Below are positions 22,370 to 34,959 of a DNA stretch of 64,000 nucleotides, in pieces. Position 1 is the stretch's first letter. The number at the start of each line of letters is the position of its first letter. A program made the translations under genes and the position numbers. Source of the stretch: Plasmopara viticola (lineage: Eukaryota > Oomycota > Peronosporomycetes > Peronosporales > Peronosporaceae); contig MBPM02000180.1 in NCBI GenBank assembly GCA_001695595.3, forward strand, positions 1 through 64,000, read 5' to 3'. The notes beneath the pieces were generated by a model. That model saw only the letters and a program-made list of their open reading frames with translations. It was not told the origin of the DNA and did no database searches.

Positions 22370-24045
22370 ACTGCACGAATTTCGTGAAACAGTATGACCA
22401 GCCGCCTCGACCGTTTCGACGAGCTTTTACTAAGCATGGAGGCGGTTGCTATTTGATGGATAAAATTCGCCAGATGACAATTACACCTGGTAGCTTGCCG
22501 GTTGGGGATGAAATGTTGGTGACAATCATTGATAACTCTTTTGGCGTGACGATGGTGGATGTCAAGGAGAAGCTCCAGAAGGATTACAAGAGGAAGCATA
22601 ACCAAAAAGTCGCTGAGGGTACTTTTCGAGTCGGTCGTGTTCATGGTCGCGGACGTAGCACACGTCAACAACGCAATAGTGGGGACAATGCAAAGACGAA
22701 GCAACCATTTTGTAGCAAATGTCACCGCTGTCACAAAGCAGGACACAAGCAGTTTGTATGTTCCTCAGCCAATAAGAATAGCAGAAAAAGAGATGGCATT
22801 CACGTTACACACGGGAGTATGTGTTGCGGATGGTGCTGGAATGAATGCCATCGGCCGAGGAAGTGTTCGGTTTCGCTGGGGAATTGGAATAAAGCTGACC
22901 ATGGGAGATGTGGTAAGCTAAATAGACGGCTGCTGTCCACAACTAAGATTGTCCAACACAGGCACGGACGTTCGCTTCGGTGACACTTTCTGTGGGATCT
23001 ACAAAGATGATGAGCTCATGATCCCGGCCAAACGCAATGGAATCGTGTAAACCCTGAGAATGAACCACGAAAAAGGCGATGCTAGTTGCGCAAGAGAACG
23101 AAATTGACGAGTGGCAGCTGCGGCACGCAACAAATAGCCACACAATCTACAACAACTACGAGAAGATGCAAAAAACCACCGAAGGGCTTTCAAACATAAC
23201 GACGGTCGTATACGAAAACCTGTGTGGTGGATGCCTGCAAGGCGAGATGACTGTGGCTAGCTTTTCAAATGAATTGAAGAAGAAGATAATGCGACCGCTG
23301 CAACTTGTCTACTCAGACGTCATGGGACCAATGTAAACAAAATTTACTGGTGGATCACACCATGTGGTCACCTTCGTGGACGATTATGCTAGACTTGTAT
23401 TTGTGTACTTTTGAAGGCAAAGAATGAAGTACCATCAAAGTCCATCGAGATCGAGAATGAGATGGAGCGACTGTGTGGAACAATGAGTAAAGTCCTGCGT
23501 ACTGAGAACGGTGGCGAAGAGAAGAGCAAGCGACTGACAGCGTTCTGAAAAAAGAATAGGATTGTGCATCAAAAGACTGTGCCATCCATTTCGCAGCAGA
23601 ATGGCGTTGCGGAGCGCATATTTTGGACGATCGTGGAGGAAGCCAGAAGCATGATGCACTACAATTGTGTAGCTACATAGTGGTGGGCCAAAGCCGTGGA
23701 CACAGCAGTGTCTATAATCAATTGATGTACAAACAGCAGCAACAAGATCATGACTCTGTTTGAGTTGTGCTTCAATGTGAAGCCACAGCTACAGCATCTG
23801 CCCACATTTGGGTCGTAAGGTTATGCACATATTGATGATTCCAAGCGCACGAAGTTCGATGCGAAGAGTATTGCTGTATGCTGGGTATGCATCCAATACG
23901 AAGGGGTACAAGGTACTCAATCTTGAGATGAACACTGTCAAAGTGAGTCGAGCGGTCTTACTTGTTGAACGTAAGGTAGGCAGCATTTTTGAAGACAACA
24001 TAGACAATGACGATAACACTGGTGATAAAGTCTAAGGTCGATGTC
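22370..24045 (+). mobile_element. Ty1/copia remnant, gag to integrase, no LTRs
   Basis: Plus-strand order: gag C-terminal part, an exact CCHC zinc knuckle (CHRCHKAGHKQFVC, about 22720-22761), a protease-like stretch (VADGAGMNAIGRGSV), the pre-integrase zinc-binding segment (WQLRHATN, then CGGCLQGEMT) and integrase core pieces (VTFVDDYARL, LRTENGGE, QQNGVAER), ending in the integrase C-terminal region. Stops interrupt it, for example the taa after SDVMGPM at about 23333. Reverse transcriptase, RNase H and both LTRs are absent. It lies exactly between two outward-pointing transporter relics. Similar in order to the complete element at 32904-37393 but clearly a different, older lineage. Confidence 0.88.
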
Positions 24046-24059
24046 GTGGTGGACTGAAA

Positions 24060-25010
24060 TCCCAATGGGCTTGATCCGTCGTCTCGCCGTCGCCGAGACG
24101 ACAGATCAAGCCCGGTACGTGTCTCGTGCTCCCCGTACACACCGAGACCCAGTGGACTATCGAAGACTTCGCGTGGATTGTTGGTGGGATGATCAGTGCA
24201 CTTTTGACGGGATGTCTTCTAAAAAGGTTTGGACCAAAACCGACCATGATACCCAATTTTCTTGTCATGATTGCTAGCGGTGATATACAGGCTACATCTA
24301 CTACCATCACAATTTTCAGTGTTGATCGTGTTTTTGCAGACATCGCAGCAGGTGAAAACACAGCAGCGATATTTGGCTTCATTGGCGATATTTGTCCACC
24401 ACACCTTCGCAATAAATTGTGTGTGTGCTCCCACATTTTTTACTGCCTAGGTCATTTCTTGGTAGCGATTATATTTTCTCTGCTAGTACGAGTTTCGGAG
24501 GTATATTACTGGGTTTTCAATTGTGCTTGGAGTACAATTTCTGTCATTTGCACCCTCTGTCCTGGTAAAAAGTCTCGCGCGATTGTTAATATTCGATTAT
24601 CCAAGGAAGCGGAAGACCAATTAGCGCGTGTTTTTGGTAAGAATAACGTATATTCTGCCCAGCAGCAAGAGGGCGTCAAGTCTTGACGGGAAGATTAGGT
24701 ACAAGGCTTGGAACTTGCATGGCGAGTCATGGCGGGCATGATTCCAGACGACGTGCGAGCTATGGGGTGCTCAATATGCGTTGGCTGCAGTTAGTTGTAT
24801 GGTCTCACGATTCTATTAATGTATCCGTACATTGCCGCGGCCTTAAAAAAACTTAAGTTTCGTGCCAATCATGCACACGATCGCGTCTTCATTTCTCTCC
24901 TTTATTTCACCGTCGTGCATGATATGTATGGCAAGACCAATCAAGATATCCAAGACAGATTTGGTTCAAATCCGACGAACATGATGAGGTGTATGGTTTT
25001 CTCCTGTTTT
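24060..25010 (+). pseudogene. Old transporter relic with internal deletion (right of copia remnant)
   Basis: Mirror image of the relic at 21420-22330. It starts at a match to residue 79 or so (caagcccggtacgtgtctcg), keeps WIVGGMISALLTG, LKRFGPKPTMI and GDICPPHLRNK, and has the same deletion of helices 7-9 at about 24695. It continues with a helix 11-12 stretch and DMYGKTNQDIQD. A hairpin gtcgtctcgccgtcgccgagacgac lies at the copia junction (about 24082-24106). Confidence 0.83.
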
Positions 25011-25681
25011 TTTATAATCATACTCATGCATAAAGATTACATCTCACAAAAAACTAGAATGCGAAATGGGCGGTCCGAGCGAAGTGCGAGCGCTACACAA
25101 AAAGCAAAGATGACTCCTGCGAATTGAGGGAGAAAAATCGACGAATTCGGACACTTGAGAAAAGGAATCCACTGACATGTCGACCACAAGCAAAACACCT
25201 AGACATCATCGATAACGCAGTCGCTGACGATGTCGAACATTAAAGAAAGGAAACGCGTGCGACGAGCTGCAGTGAGACTTCACAGCTATAGACCTGGCAT
25301 TAACAATTATGACATACGATATGAGCACTTTTCGATTTCTTCGAGGCGAAGACATTGGATACTTTAGACGCAATGCAAGACCTTTCGAAAAGCTGTGCAA
25401 CAAGTTAATAAAGGGTGCGTCATTCGGAGCACTTCAGTGCTCCTGGTCCCGTGCTGAAAGCGTGAGCGCAAAGCTAAAGACAACAATTACGAGTAGCTAG
25501 CGTCTCTCAAAGAGTTGTCAGCCGAGCAAATGCTTGGTGAGTTGCTCGTGTAAGTGTTAGATAACGATTGGACAGATGACCGACAGAGCTACGCATACCC
25601 CGTGACGGTGAGAAACCCGATCGGGGTGCCATGCGTCATCAGGTCGCATCGGCCAAAATTTTTCCTTTAACTTGTGATCGC
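25011..25681. other. Spacer between relics, no gene supported
   Basis: Opposite-strand counterpart of 20750-21419, and closely similar to 38797-39420 on the other strand. A 63-codon plus-strand frame at 25309-25500 recurs at 50431 and (minus) 38977-39168. It has no recognisable domain, and in the left-hand spacers its sequence is disrupted. Confidence 0.5.
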
Positions 25682-26570
25682 ATGGAGCTTACACCGATGT
25701 CATCTACGTCTGCTCCGAAATTCGTTGTGACAGGTCGAGACACAATATCTCTAGCAAGTTAAGGACTGTACGCTAACATTCTTGTCGTAGCACTGCAGCC
25801 TTTTCAGGTCGGACGGTCCACGTCGAAATCGAACAATTTTGTCTTTGACTAAAGAGGAATGCAATGTAATGCGTATTTTACCCGGTATGTTGCTCTTTTT
25901 CTGGATACACGAAGACTCTGTAGACACTTGCAATCAGCTCTTGGATCCTCGGCCGTAGATTGGTGTGTTTGGACGTGTCGAAAAAAAGTCTGGCCAGAGA
26001 AAAACCTTGATGGTCAATTGTCTGGGGACAGGCTTTCACTCTTGAACACCGAATACGTCTTACACTGAGTCATTTAAGTGTGTTCATTGCTTTTTTTTGC
26101 CATTATCGGCGGTGTATTGCTGCATTGGCACTTCTCAGAGCGGTTCTATGTATACCTTTGGCATGGTGGAAAGTCGTACGTGATTATTGAAGGCAGTTAG
26201 AGAATTATGCAGCGCACTTATTGCCTGACAGAAGCTTGCATGTTTGCTTGGAGAAGGCAATGTGTTCCCAGCACAGTCAAATTAAGAAGACACTAAAAAA
26301 GGCACCTTACGTGGGAGTCGGATGTGAATGCGTCAAACCAATGCAATTATTACGCACCAAGAGCACGTAAACTCACCACTTCGGTCTCATCGTCTCTAAA
26401 CGGGAATTACTAGTAGCAGTCAAAAGTGTCGGTGCCCAAAGATTCCTCGGCTTTAATGCTGCCTTCTTCCCTCGTCCAGTCTATTTCAACAAGCTAGACT
26501 TTCCGACAGTCGAGTCGACTTGTGTTAATGTTGAAAAATATATTTCCACTTGTTACTAAATGTTATTCTG
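25682..26570 (+). pseudogene. Old transporter relic, N-terminus to helix 7
   Basis: Begins at an ATG (25682) and carries the helix 1 match GLYANILVVALQPFQVGRSTS interrupted by stops, then YFTRYVALFLDT (position of GTCLMFPGHT), the region of VESPAW (gcatggtggaaagtcgtacg near 26161) and the helix 7 stretch near 26430-26510 ending ctttccgacagtcgagt. It is closest to the relic at 37950-38796 on the other strand (shared gggaattac...cctcggctt variants). Confidence 0.75.
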
Positions 26571-27015
26571 ATCTAAGATCAGCATGATTTCAATTTTTAT
26601 CTGTCAGCTTAAAATGTATCAGGCAAAGCGCCTTATCTTAACATGCTCAACTTCGTCGAGCAGCTTCTTAACCAGCTGACCATTCAGAGGACATGTAGAT
26701 CGTAATACTATTTTGGCCGGTCGGGTATTATAAGTAAATTTCTGTCAGTCGTACAAAGCGTTGATTTGTGTTGCCAGAAATCAAGCACCAGACTTTTCGC
26801 GAATTAAGAAGAAAGATTACGTTGAAGGTTACTTTATACATTATCAGTCATGCAGATTAATCCAAATGGTGCACGATATTCGGAGTGCACACGAGTTTTT
26901 GGTCGTTATACATCACATTGGTCTAAATTAAACTTACGCAAGTTTACAAATGGTCCTTGTAATTTTATTTCAAGCTTCAGTGAAAATTTAGCTATTTTTA
27001 TCACTTTACCAACAC
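26571..27015. other. Old flank left of the SINE-like insertion, nothing coding seen
   Basis: Reverse-complement homologue of the transporter 3' flanks (for example of 19300-19850). No supported gene. Confidence 0.5.
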
Positions 27016-27363
27016 CATAACACATTTACGCTTGGAAAAGGTTGGGGTGACGCCCTCCTTCCAAGCGGGGGCTAAATGCTCGCGCGCTTCGGGCAGGTGC
27101 TCTCGGGCAACTGCAGGTCTCTAACGAGTCTCACCCTCGACGCGACGGTCTCCAGCACCGGGCGCCACCTGGGCTTTTACCAAGTCAGAAATAAACAAAA
27201 TAATGGAAGACCCTCACGACCTCGGTGCTGGCTGCACTGCCCACCGAACGAGACCCGACGTATGCGGACACCCCTCTATGCCGTGGACTAGCCAGACTGA
27301 GCCTAGCACGTGCATAACTTGGCAACGCGATAACGTAATACAATACAATACATAACACATTTA
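27016..27363 (+). mobile_element. SINE-like non-LTR insertion with 13-bp target duplication
   Basis: A 322-bp insert (27029-27350) is flanked by perfect 13-bp direct repeats, cataacacattta, at 27016-27028 and 27351-27363. The homologous site at 52193-52205 has the 13 bases once and no insert, which proves the boundaries. The right end is a short A-rich tandem tail (aatacaatacaata), as expected for target-primed reverse transcription, and the left end can form a stem-loop (cgcttgga at 27029-27036 with tccaagcg at 27060-27067). I found no convincing pol III A and B boxes, so it could be a SINE or the truncated 3' end of a LINE. Confidence 0.85.
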
Positions 27364-27760
27364 AGTCGCACTTACTCAAACAGCAGCGATCAGACTTATT
27401 CAACGGACTAACACACTCTGACTTTCAGCCTACTGTTTTACTCAGGAAGTATGGTTTGTATGGTTTAGCGGAAATTTTGATAGACTGGCACCTTGCTGGA
27501 TTATAGTGTAATGAAAAGGTTGTCTGCACAAAAAATAAAGCGTATTTCGCCGATAGTGCGGTTCGCCACTAATGAAAGAGTATAGTGTTTGTGTGGTCAA
27601 TAAATTGTCAGTAGCAAACATTGTAGTGTCGTATAATTCTAATTTGTATAATTTTGTGTAGGCCAGATTTTATATAGTCCTAATTGCTGCAAATTAGATT
27701 TCACTGCAACCAGATCTCAATATATAATCAGAGCAATGTAAATAGGCTTTTCTAACTGAC
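27364..27760. other. 3' flank of copy 6, no gene supported
   Basis: Reverse complement of the standard transporter 3' flank, read from the end of copy 6. Confidence 0.55.
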
Positions 27761-29349
27761 TTAAGATTCTAACGAAGGGATCTGATTTTGACCGTGATCA
27801 GTTGTGGCCACGGTTTTCATCCTTTTTGCAGCAAATTCGTCTTGGATATCTTGAATGGTCTTGCCATACGTATCGGGCACGACACTGAAAAAGAAGAGAA
27901 ATGACAATGTGATCGTGTACATGAATGGCACGAAACTATAGTTTTCTAAGGCAGCAGCAATGTACGGATACGTTAATCCAATGATGAGACTGCACGACCA
28001 CTGCAGCCTACGCAAACGGAGCATCCTACTGCTCGCGCGTCGTCGGGGAACATATCCGCCATGACCCCCCATACCAGTGGTCCGAGACTTGCACCATATG
28101 TAATCATGTAAAACGCAACAAACAAAATAGCAAGCGGGGACATATGAGTCACTAGCGACGCTGTAATACCAATCGCACTTAGTAGCATGCCTGCGAAGCC
28201 GAACAAAATAAGCATGCGATTACCGAATCGCGAGGCTAGAAAGCCACTAAACAAGGTCGGTACCATATTGATGGAGTTGACTATCATTACACCAATTCGA
28301 CTGTCCGAAAGTCCCGCTTGCTTAAAGATGCCGGACGAGTAAAAGAAGACCGCATTGATACCGGAGAACTGTAGAGCACCAGCCACACCGATGGCTGTAA
28401 GCATCTGTGGAAGCAACGACGTAGACAGTCTCGAAAGTGTACTGTCTTGACCTTGAGTAGGGGCTCGTGCGATTCTTGACATACCGAGGTCCTCTAACTT
28501 TGTCGTTCCTTCCCGTCCAAACTCAACGTCTACTTGCTGCTGGTCAATCCAAACTTTGGCCGCATACACGTTATCCTCACCAAAGAGACACGCTAATTGG
28601 TTTTCCGCTTCCTTGGGTTGGTCGACCATCAACAACCACGCGGGACTTTCCACCAGTACAGACGGTGCCAATGCCAGGAACAATACCCCAAGCACGATTG
28701 GAAACCCAGCAACATACCTCCAACCAGTGCTCGTGCTAGCGAAGAAGAACATGATTGCTACCAGGAAATGACCGAGACAGTTAGAAAGCTGAAAGCACAC
28801 ACCCAATTTGCTGCGAAGATGTGGTGGACAAATCTCGCCAATGAAGCCAGGAACTACTGCTGTTGAACCGCCTGATGCGATGCCTGCAAAGACACGGCCA
28901 ACACTGAAAGTCGTGATGGTACTGGATGTTGCCTGGATGACACCACCAGCAATCATGACAAGGCAATTGGCCATCATGGTCGGTTTTCGTCCAAATTTGT
29001 TCGAAAGTCGTCCCGTCAAAAGTGAACCGATCATCCCACCAACAATCCACGCGCTGACTGCGATAGTCCATTGGGTCTTGGTGTGTCCGGGGAACATTAG
29101 ACACGTACCGGGCTTAATCGGTCGTGCATTGCAGTCCTCCTCATTATTAAAAATCGAATTGTTCATTTGTGACGTGGACCATCCAAATTGAATGCCTTGG
29201 ATCACTGCTATGATAACATTGGCGTATAACTTCCACGTTGGTTTAACGGGATCAGTTTTGATGTCAGCAACTGCAGTCATAGCCAAAGGCGTCGGAGCTA
29301 CCCAGCAGTAATCACTGCTATTGCTGACCATCGACGAGGGAAAATCCAT
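27761..29349 (-). pseudogene. MFS sugar transporter copy 6, one frameshift
   Basis: Starts at 29349 with the second N-terminal class (MDFPSSMVSN, then VADIKTDPVKP). Open for about 450 residues through helix 10; one base is missing near 28001 (gaccactgcag against gaccaactgcag), which ends that frame early at 27973. The rest (helix 11, helix 12, PDTYG) continues in the next frame to 27761. The tail is longer than in the array because the usual stop is read through into QIPSLES. A few substitutions are unique (GNRMLILFGFAG, SAIGI). A single-base repair would give a 529-residue protein like copy 8. Confidence 0.9.
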
Positions 29350-31335
29350 GATTGTTGCCAGAGTGCTATTTTGTCAATAGATTCGCTTATTTCACCGTTG
29401 CTTTGACGCCTGCGTTTTTTCTAGCAAAACGTAAAATGACATGGGTTCATATATTCTTCACCTAAGAAGACCGATCTATCCTTGCTCGGGAAAGACTAAG
29501 GCAGAATACACTAACAGATTTGGGTTCCAAGTGTTTCAAAGGAATTCCTCACAAATTGTGGATAACAGGCAAAATGAATTTATGGGTAGTGAGTTACTTA
29601 CGGAAAGTAATTTCAGGCAACATTTGAAATGCGATAAAAAAAGCTTTTGATCTTATGCGGAAAAATTTTACCATGTGTAGTTAACGGTCGACAAAGTTCG
29701 ACCATCGTAAAGTTGTCAAATTTAATCATTGACAAATCTTTAGCTACTAGGCTTCGCAAAACACACGCCTAAACGTATTTGTCACGCGAATCAAAGTCAT
29801 CATTTTGCAATTACGTCAAAGTTTAAGCGCACTGGTTCACACTTTCCTACGTTTGTTACCATCATCTCGTAAAGCTGGTCTTTTTTGTGTCACCCTAATT
29901 TTCCCTCATCGGCATAAATGAACACAAGCTCTTGAATAAAGCAATCTAACGTGAATTACTTGCTCGTAAGTGCACGTAATTTGTAGACAATTGTGTGCAT
30001 ATGAAATTGTGCAGTCACATGCATGGTGAAAGACAGTCATGCGCACACAGGGAAGGAAACATATGGTGCGCCACTGCTTCGAGTTACTAGGTGTAGCGAG
30101 CTTTAAATTAGCCCCGTTAGTCCTTTCGCGGTGTATACAAGGTCGACTATCTCGACCATAAGTAGATATTTTTCAAATCCATGTCGCAAAGTTTACTCTA
30201 TGATAGTAATATGCGCGGTATGCTGCGAAAAAAGTTAGCGATACGCGAACGCAATGCGCTGCGAAAAAAAAAAAGCGATACGCAGACGACTTCCAGCTTC
30301 ATTATATGCTCCCCTTTTCCAGACGAATTATATTATTCAAAATGACGGTTTCAGAATTTGTTTTGCGTAGCATGCGACTCATTTCAATGGTAGCACTGCC
30401 ATGTCGCTAATAAGTTCAGCACAACCAAGTCTATAATAATAGTATGGTTTCTAATTGCAGAATTATACCGCTCTCCCTTACGTGGCTATTGGCTTTTTTT
30501 AAAATATGTAGTATTAAAAGTAGTACATCTCAGTACGTAATATTCCCAAATATTTTCTTTAATCGAAATTGTAAAGCGATTGTCGAGCAAAGTTTAATTG
30601 TGGATGTGTTTCTACGGGTCTAAACCGTAGCTGCATTACATCGCCATAAAATTTGTGTCAATACAACTGGCTGTTGCTGCTACCCGGAGAAGTGATCGAG
30701 CAGGTCATATTCACTGATCAAGTGCGGTCGCTCGCGATATTTGGTCCCACTAGACGCAAGCCGATCTCGATTCGAGAGGTCGCTCCACGAGCTGAGCAGG
30801 CCTTAGTGAAGCACTACGCCTAGATTGGTATGAATTGGAAAAGTCGCGCGATATGGGATGAATTGAGCCATAACAGCCACAATAAACAATTATTGATGGT
30901 TTTCGATAATCGATATGGTTTTGTGTAGACATTTTTTGAAAATCACCAGCCAATGAGTGAACAATCAACTTTGGCTTTGTTCCTACCTCCAATCTTTGGA
31001 TCCGAGCCGCGTTATCTACCCATCCCCCCATTTCGTTATCCAAACCCCATTCTTGTGAACGGCTAATTAAAGTAAACTACTGATTGGCTAAAACTCGGGC
31101 TTAATATACGCCACTTTCATCTTAACCTCTTTTTGCTGTTTGATTCACCATCCATAAAATGTTTGTAATTCGCGAACATGCCGATCGCGCGAGCAGATAA
31201 TGGAACGCTATCACTGCCTCAGCTATCAACATTGTTCACATCATTTCGGTAAGCTGGCTTTGGTCAGTATCGTACAACATTTTATAACACTCTTCTGAGA
31301 TAATCAAAACTGTGCCACGATTAAAGTGTCTAGTA
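29350..31335. repeat. 2-kb intergenic region between divergent copies 6 and 7
   Basis: Present again in direct orientation at 54192-56177 and inverted at 40561-42524. Copy 6's promoter is at its left end. A 97-codon minus-strand frame (30750-31043) is frame-disrupted at its start in the inverted copy and has no known domain, so I do not call it a gene. An imperfect repeat of ctgcgaaaaaa-type sequence with gcgatacgc lies at 30221-30286. Confidence 0.7.
29427..29442 (-). promoter_or_regulatory. Inr-like element of copy 6
   Basis: Minus-strand tgtcattttacgtttt, a variant of the array motif, about 77 bases before the ATG at 29349. Confidence 0.5.
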
Positions 31336-32495
31336 GTGTTATCCAGGCTACATCCAGTACCATCACGATTTTCAGTGTTGGCCGTGTCTTTGCAGGTATC
31401 GCATAAGACGTTTTATTGCAGTAATTTTTGGCTTCATTGGCGAGATTTGTCCACCACATCTTCGCTGCAAATTGGGTATGCTTTCAGCTTTCTAACTGTC
31501 TCGGTCATTTCCTGGTAGCAATCATGTTCTTCTACGCTAGAACGAGCACCGGTTGGAGGTACGTTGCTGGGTTTCCAATCGTGCTCGGGGTATTGTTCCT
31601 GGCATTGGCACCGTCTGTACTGGTGGAAAGTCCCGCGTGGTTGTTGATGGTCGACCAACCCAAGGAAGCGGAAAACCAATTAGCGTGTCTCTTTGGTAAG
31701 GATAACGTGTATGTGGCCAAAGTTTGGATTGACCAGCAACAAGTAGACGTTGAGTCTAGACGGGAACAACGATTAAGTTAAAGGACCTTGGGTATGTCAA
31801 GAATCGCACCAGCCCCTACTCAAGGTCAAACCAGTACACTTTTGAGACTGTTCACGTCGTTGCTACCACAGATGCTAACAGTCATCGGTGTGGCTGGAGC
31901 TCTACAGTTCTCCGGTATCAATGCGGTCTTCTTTTACTCGACCGGCATTTTTAAGCAAGCGGGACTTTCGGACAGTCGAATTGGTGTAATGATAGTCAAC
32001 TCCATCAATATGGTACCGACCTTGTTTAGTGGCTTTCTAGCCTCACGATTCGGTAATCGCAAGCTTATTTTGTTCGGCCTCGCAGGCATGCTACTAAGTG
32101 CGCTTGGTATTACAGCGTCGCTAGTGACTCATATGTCCTCGCTTGCTATTCTGTTTGTTGCGCTCTACATGATTACATATGGTGCAAGTCTCGGACCACT
32201 GGTATGGGGGGTCATGGCGGATATGTTCCCCGACGACGCGCGAGCAGTAGGATGCTCCGTTTGCGTAGGCTGCAGCTGGTCGTGCAGTCTCATCATTGGA
32301 TTAACGTATCCGTACATTGCTGCTGCCTTAGAAAACTATAGTTTCGTGCCATTAATGTACACGATCGCATTGTCATTTCTCTTCTTTTTCAGTGTCGTGC
32401 CCGATACGTATGGCAAGACCATTTAAGATATCCAAGACGAATTTGCTGCAAAAAGGATGAAAACCTTGGCCACAACCGATCACGGTCAAAATTAG
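31336..32495 (+). pseudogene. MFS sugar transporter copy 7, 5'-truncated
   Basis: Homology begins abruptly at gtgttatccagg, corresponding to residue 137 or so of copy 4, so the N-terminus and helices 1-3 are missing. There is a stop and local scrambling at 31405-31430 (cgcataagacgttttattgcag), a frameshift with a stop near 31780 in the central loop, and a CAA-to-TAA stop at 32424 just before the C-terminal DIQD motif. From 31800 to 32420 the sequence is otherwise almost identical to live copies (helices 7-12). Confidence 0.9.
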
Positions 32496-32903
32496 ATCTC
32501 TTTGTTAAAATAAGTAAGTCAGTTAGAAAAACCTATTTTACATTGCTCTGATTATATATTTAGATCTGGCTGTAGTGAAATCTAATTTGCAGCAACTAAG
32601 ACTATATAAAATCTGGCTAACACAAATGTGATACAAATTAGAGTTATACGACACTACAGTGTTTGCTACTAACAATTTATTGACCACACAAACACTATAC
32701 TCTTTTCATATTGGCGAACCGTACTATCGCCGAAATACGCTTTACTTTTTGTGCAGACAACCTTTTCATTACACTCAAATCCAGCAAGGTGCTAGTCTAT
32801 CAAAAAATTTCGCTAAACAATACAAACCATACTTACTGAGTAAAACAGTAGGCTGAAAATCGAAGTGTGTTAGTCCGTTGAATAAGTCTGATCGCTGTTG
32901 TTA
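32496..32903. other. 3' flank of copy 7 up to copia insertion
   Basis: Standard 3' flank, interrupted at 32903/37394. The two sides together reconstitute the uninterrupted flank seen at 19300-19330. Confidence 0.6.
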
Positions 32904-33118
32904 TGTAGAAAGGGCTTGTGTGCTGAAAGGTAAATTTCGAAGGGAATATATATCTAGGTCCTTCGTTCGCTAACGTGCTACATCTAGCCTACTGGATTTT
33001 CTACTGGATACTGATTCATTCATGCGTCAGCCTGATTTACCCGTGCGACACTATAGCGTCAGCACCGTACCATAATCATGTGGTTGGCTAGCATGCTTAC
33101 AGCGGTGCAATATTAACA
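32904..33118 (-). repeat. 3' LTR of first copia element
   Basis: 215 bp. It carries a segment of about 28 bp (tgattcattcatgcgtcagcc region) that the other LTR lacks, and differs from it at more than ten further positions. Confidence 0.9.
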
Positions 33119-33131
33119 CTCCCACTCACCG

Positions 33132-33830
33132 CTAATGTTGTACATGCGCTGGGCCTATGCCACATGCTTCCAGTAGATACTTGAGTCGCTTGGTCTCAAG
33201 CGCCTTGGTCAGCATGTCCGCAAGTTGATTCACAGTCGACACGTATTTAAATGTGATGTTGTTTCGTGCCACGTTTTCCCGAATAAAATGGTGGCGGATG
33301 TCGACGTGGTTGGTCCTTGCATTGTAGCCCGCATTGTTGGCAAGTCCGATCGCACCTTGAATGTCTTCCCAGATCAACGTAGGTCCCACTTGTTCATGAC
33401 CGAGATCCTTAAGCAAAGCTCGCACCCATAAAACCTTATGTGTACATAGACTTAGTGCCATATACTCAGCTTCCGCAGAGCTTAGTGCCACCGTGCGCTG
33501 ATACTTGGACTTAAATATAACCGGTGCACCTCCAGTTATAGCCATGATTCCTGTAACCGAACGTCGGTCATCGATATTACTGCCCCAGTCTGCATCTGTG
33601 TATGCTGTAACCTGTAGTTCAGTGGAGCTACCGTCGTAAGTGATTCCATAATTCCTTCTCGTCTTGAGAAAGCGGAGTACTCGAATCGCAGCTTTCTAAT
33701 GCTGCTAACACGGATTCTCCAAGAAGCGAGGTAATTGTGTAACCACATATGCGATATCAGGTCGTGTACATGTTGCGATGTATAACAAACATCCAATCAA
33801 GGACCTGTACGGCTTCGTGCGCATCTAGGC
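33132..33830 (-). pseudogene. copia RNase H region
   Basis: Minus strand: the TDADWGS motif (first catalytic Asp) lies near 33590-33610, then SSAEAEYMAL (catalytic Glu) and VDIRHHFIRE (conserved copia RNase H end) in the frame 33132-33545. The upstream part is in a different frame, so the domain is broken. It degrades the RNA strand during reverse transcription in active relatives. Confidence 0.88.
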
Positions 33831-34933
33831 CTTTTCATCGTTTGTTGTTGGTGACTGCATCCTTGATAGCTTTAAACCTGAATTGCATGGGTTAGCCACT
33901 GCCTTGGCATCTTCCTGGTTTAAATTTACCACCACGTCATCGATGTACCGAGTTTGTCGAATCATGAGTGTGCTCCCGTTGTAGTCATGATCAATCTCCA
34001 TTCCGAGAATAAATTTAGTCTCGCCCAATTTCTTCATCTTGACAGAATTCTTAAGAGAAATTTGCACATCTTGGAATTCCTTGGTAGTTTTGGCAGCGAT
34101 GATCATGTCGTCGACATATAGACAAACGTAGACGTAGTTGCCATTTTTGGACTTGATGTAGACACATTGATCGGATCCACTGCTTCGAAATCCTATTCGC
34201 AAGAAGACAGCATGGATGGTCTTATTCTATGCGCTCGCAGCTTGCTTCAGACCTTAGATGGCTTTGTCCAGCTTGCACATAATGTTTTCTGCATTGACAA
34301 TACCGTGAGGCGCTTCCATGTACCATCTTCCTTGAGATCACTATTCAAAAATGCCGTGTCGACATCCAGTTGTTCGGTCACGTATCCTTTTGCAACCACT
34401 GCAGAGAGTACAACCCGAATGGAGTTCATATTTGCCACAGGTGAGTATGTCTCAAAGAAGTCAACACCATACTTCTGCTTAATACCTTTTGCCACCAGTC
34501 GTGCCTTGTAACGCACCACATGTCCATGCTCGTTGCGGTTCTTTGCGAAAACCCATCGACATCCAATCGGCCGTACATCCTTTTTTCTTTGGCACGAGTG
34601 CCCATGATCCGTACTCTGCGTGAGCCTTGGGATCGCTTTCATTGCCTTTATCCACTCAGAAGAATCGCTGCTATTTATGGCTTGCGGGTATGTAGTTGAA
34701 GCATCGTCTGCATCACCCACGCTTGCAGCGTACGCAAGATATGCTTCAGCTATGAGGCCGTCATCGTCGATCCTAGGACGCTTTGGAGATGGTGGGCTGT
34801 TACTTCCTTCAGACACTGATCCATCCATTAACATGAACATGGGTCTACGTGATCGTCTCACTTGATCAGTGTTTGGATGAAATACTATTCGATCTTCTGG
34901 AAACGCTTCCTGTCTAGGCTGGTACGGCCCCAA
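33825..34933 (-). pseudogene. copia reverse transcriptase region
   Basis: The frame from 34933 contains the N-terminal RT motifs (RYKARLVAKG, VDFFETYSPVA, QLDVDTAFLN with its catalytic Asp). It breaks near 34250 and resumes at 34202 with the active-site motif YVDDM (about 34103-34117) and LGMEIDHD. A base loss near 34634 puts the preceding KANPKAHAEYG segment out of frame in this copy but not in the second copy, so that loss is recent. Confidence 0.9.
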
Positions 34934-34959
34934 TTCATACCCAGTAAGTCGCGATTGAT

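Noticed and set aside
30750..31043. 97-codon minus-strand frame in the 2-kb intergenic region
   Set aside because: The inverted copy near 40832 has indels at its start, no domain is recognisable, and no promoter or conserved neighbour supports it.
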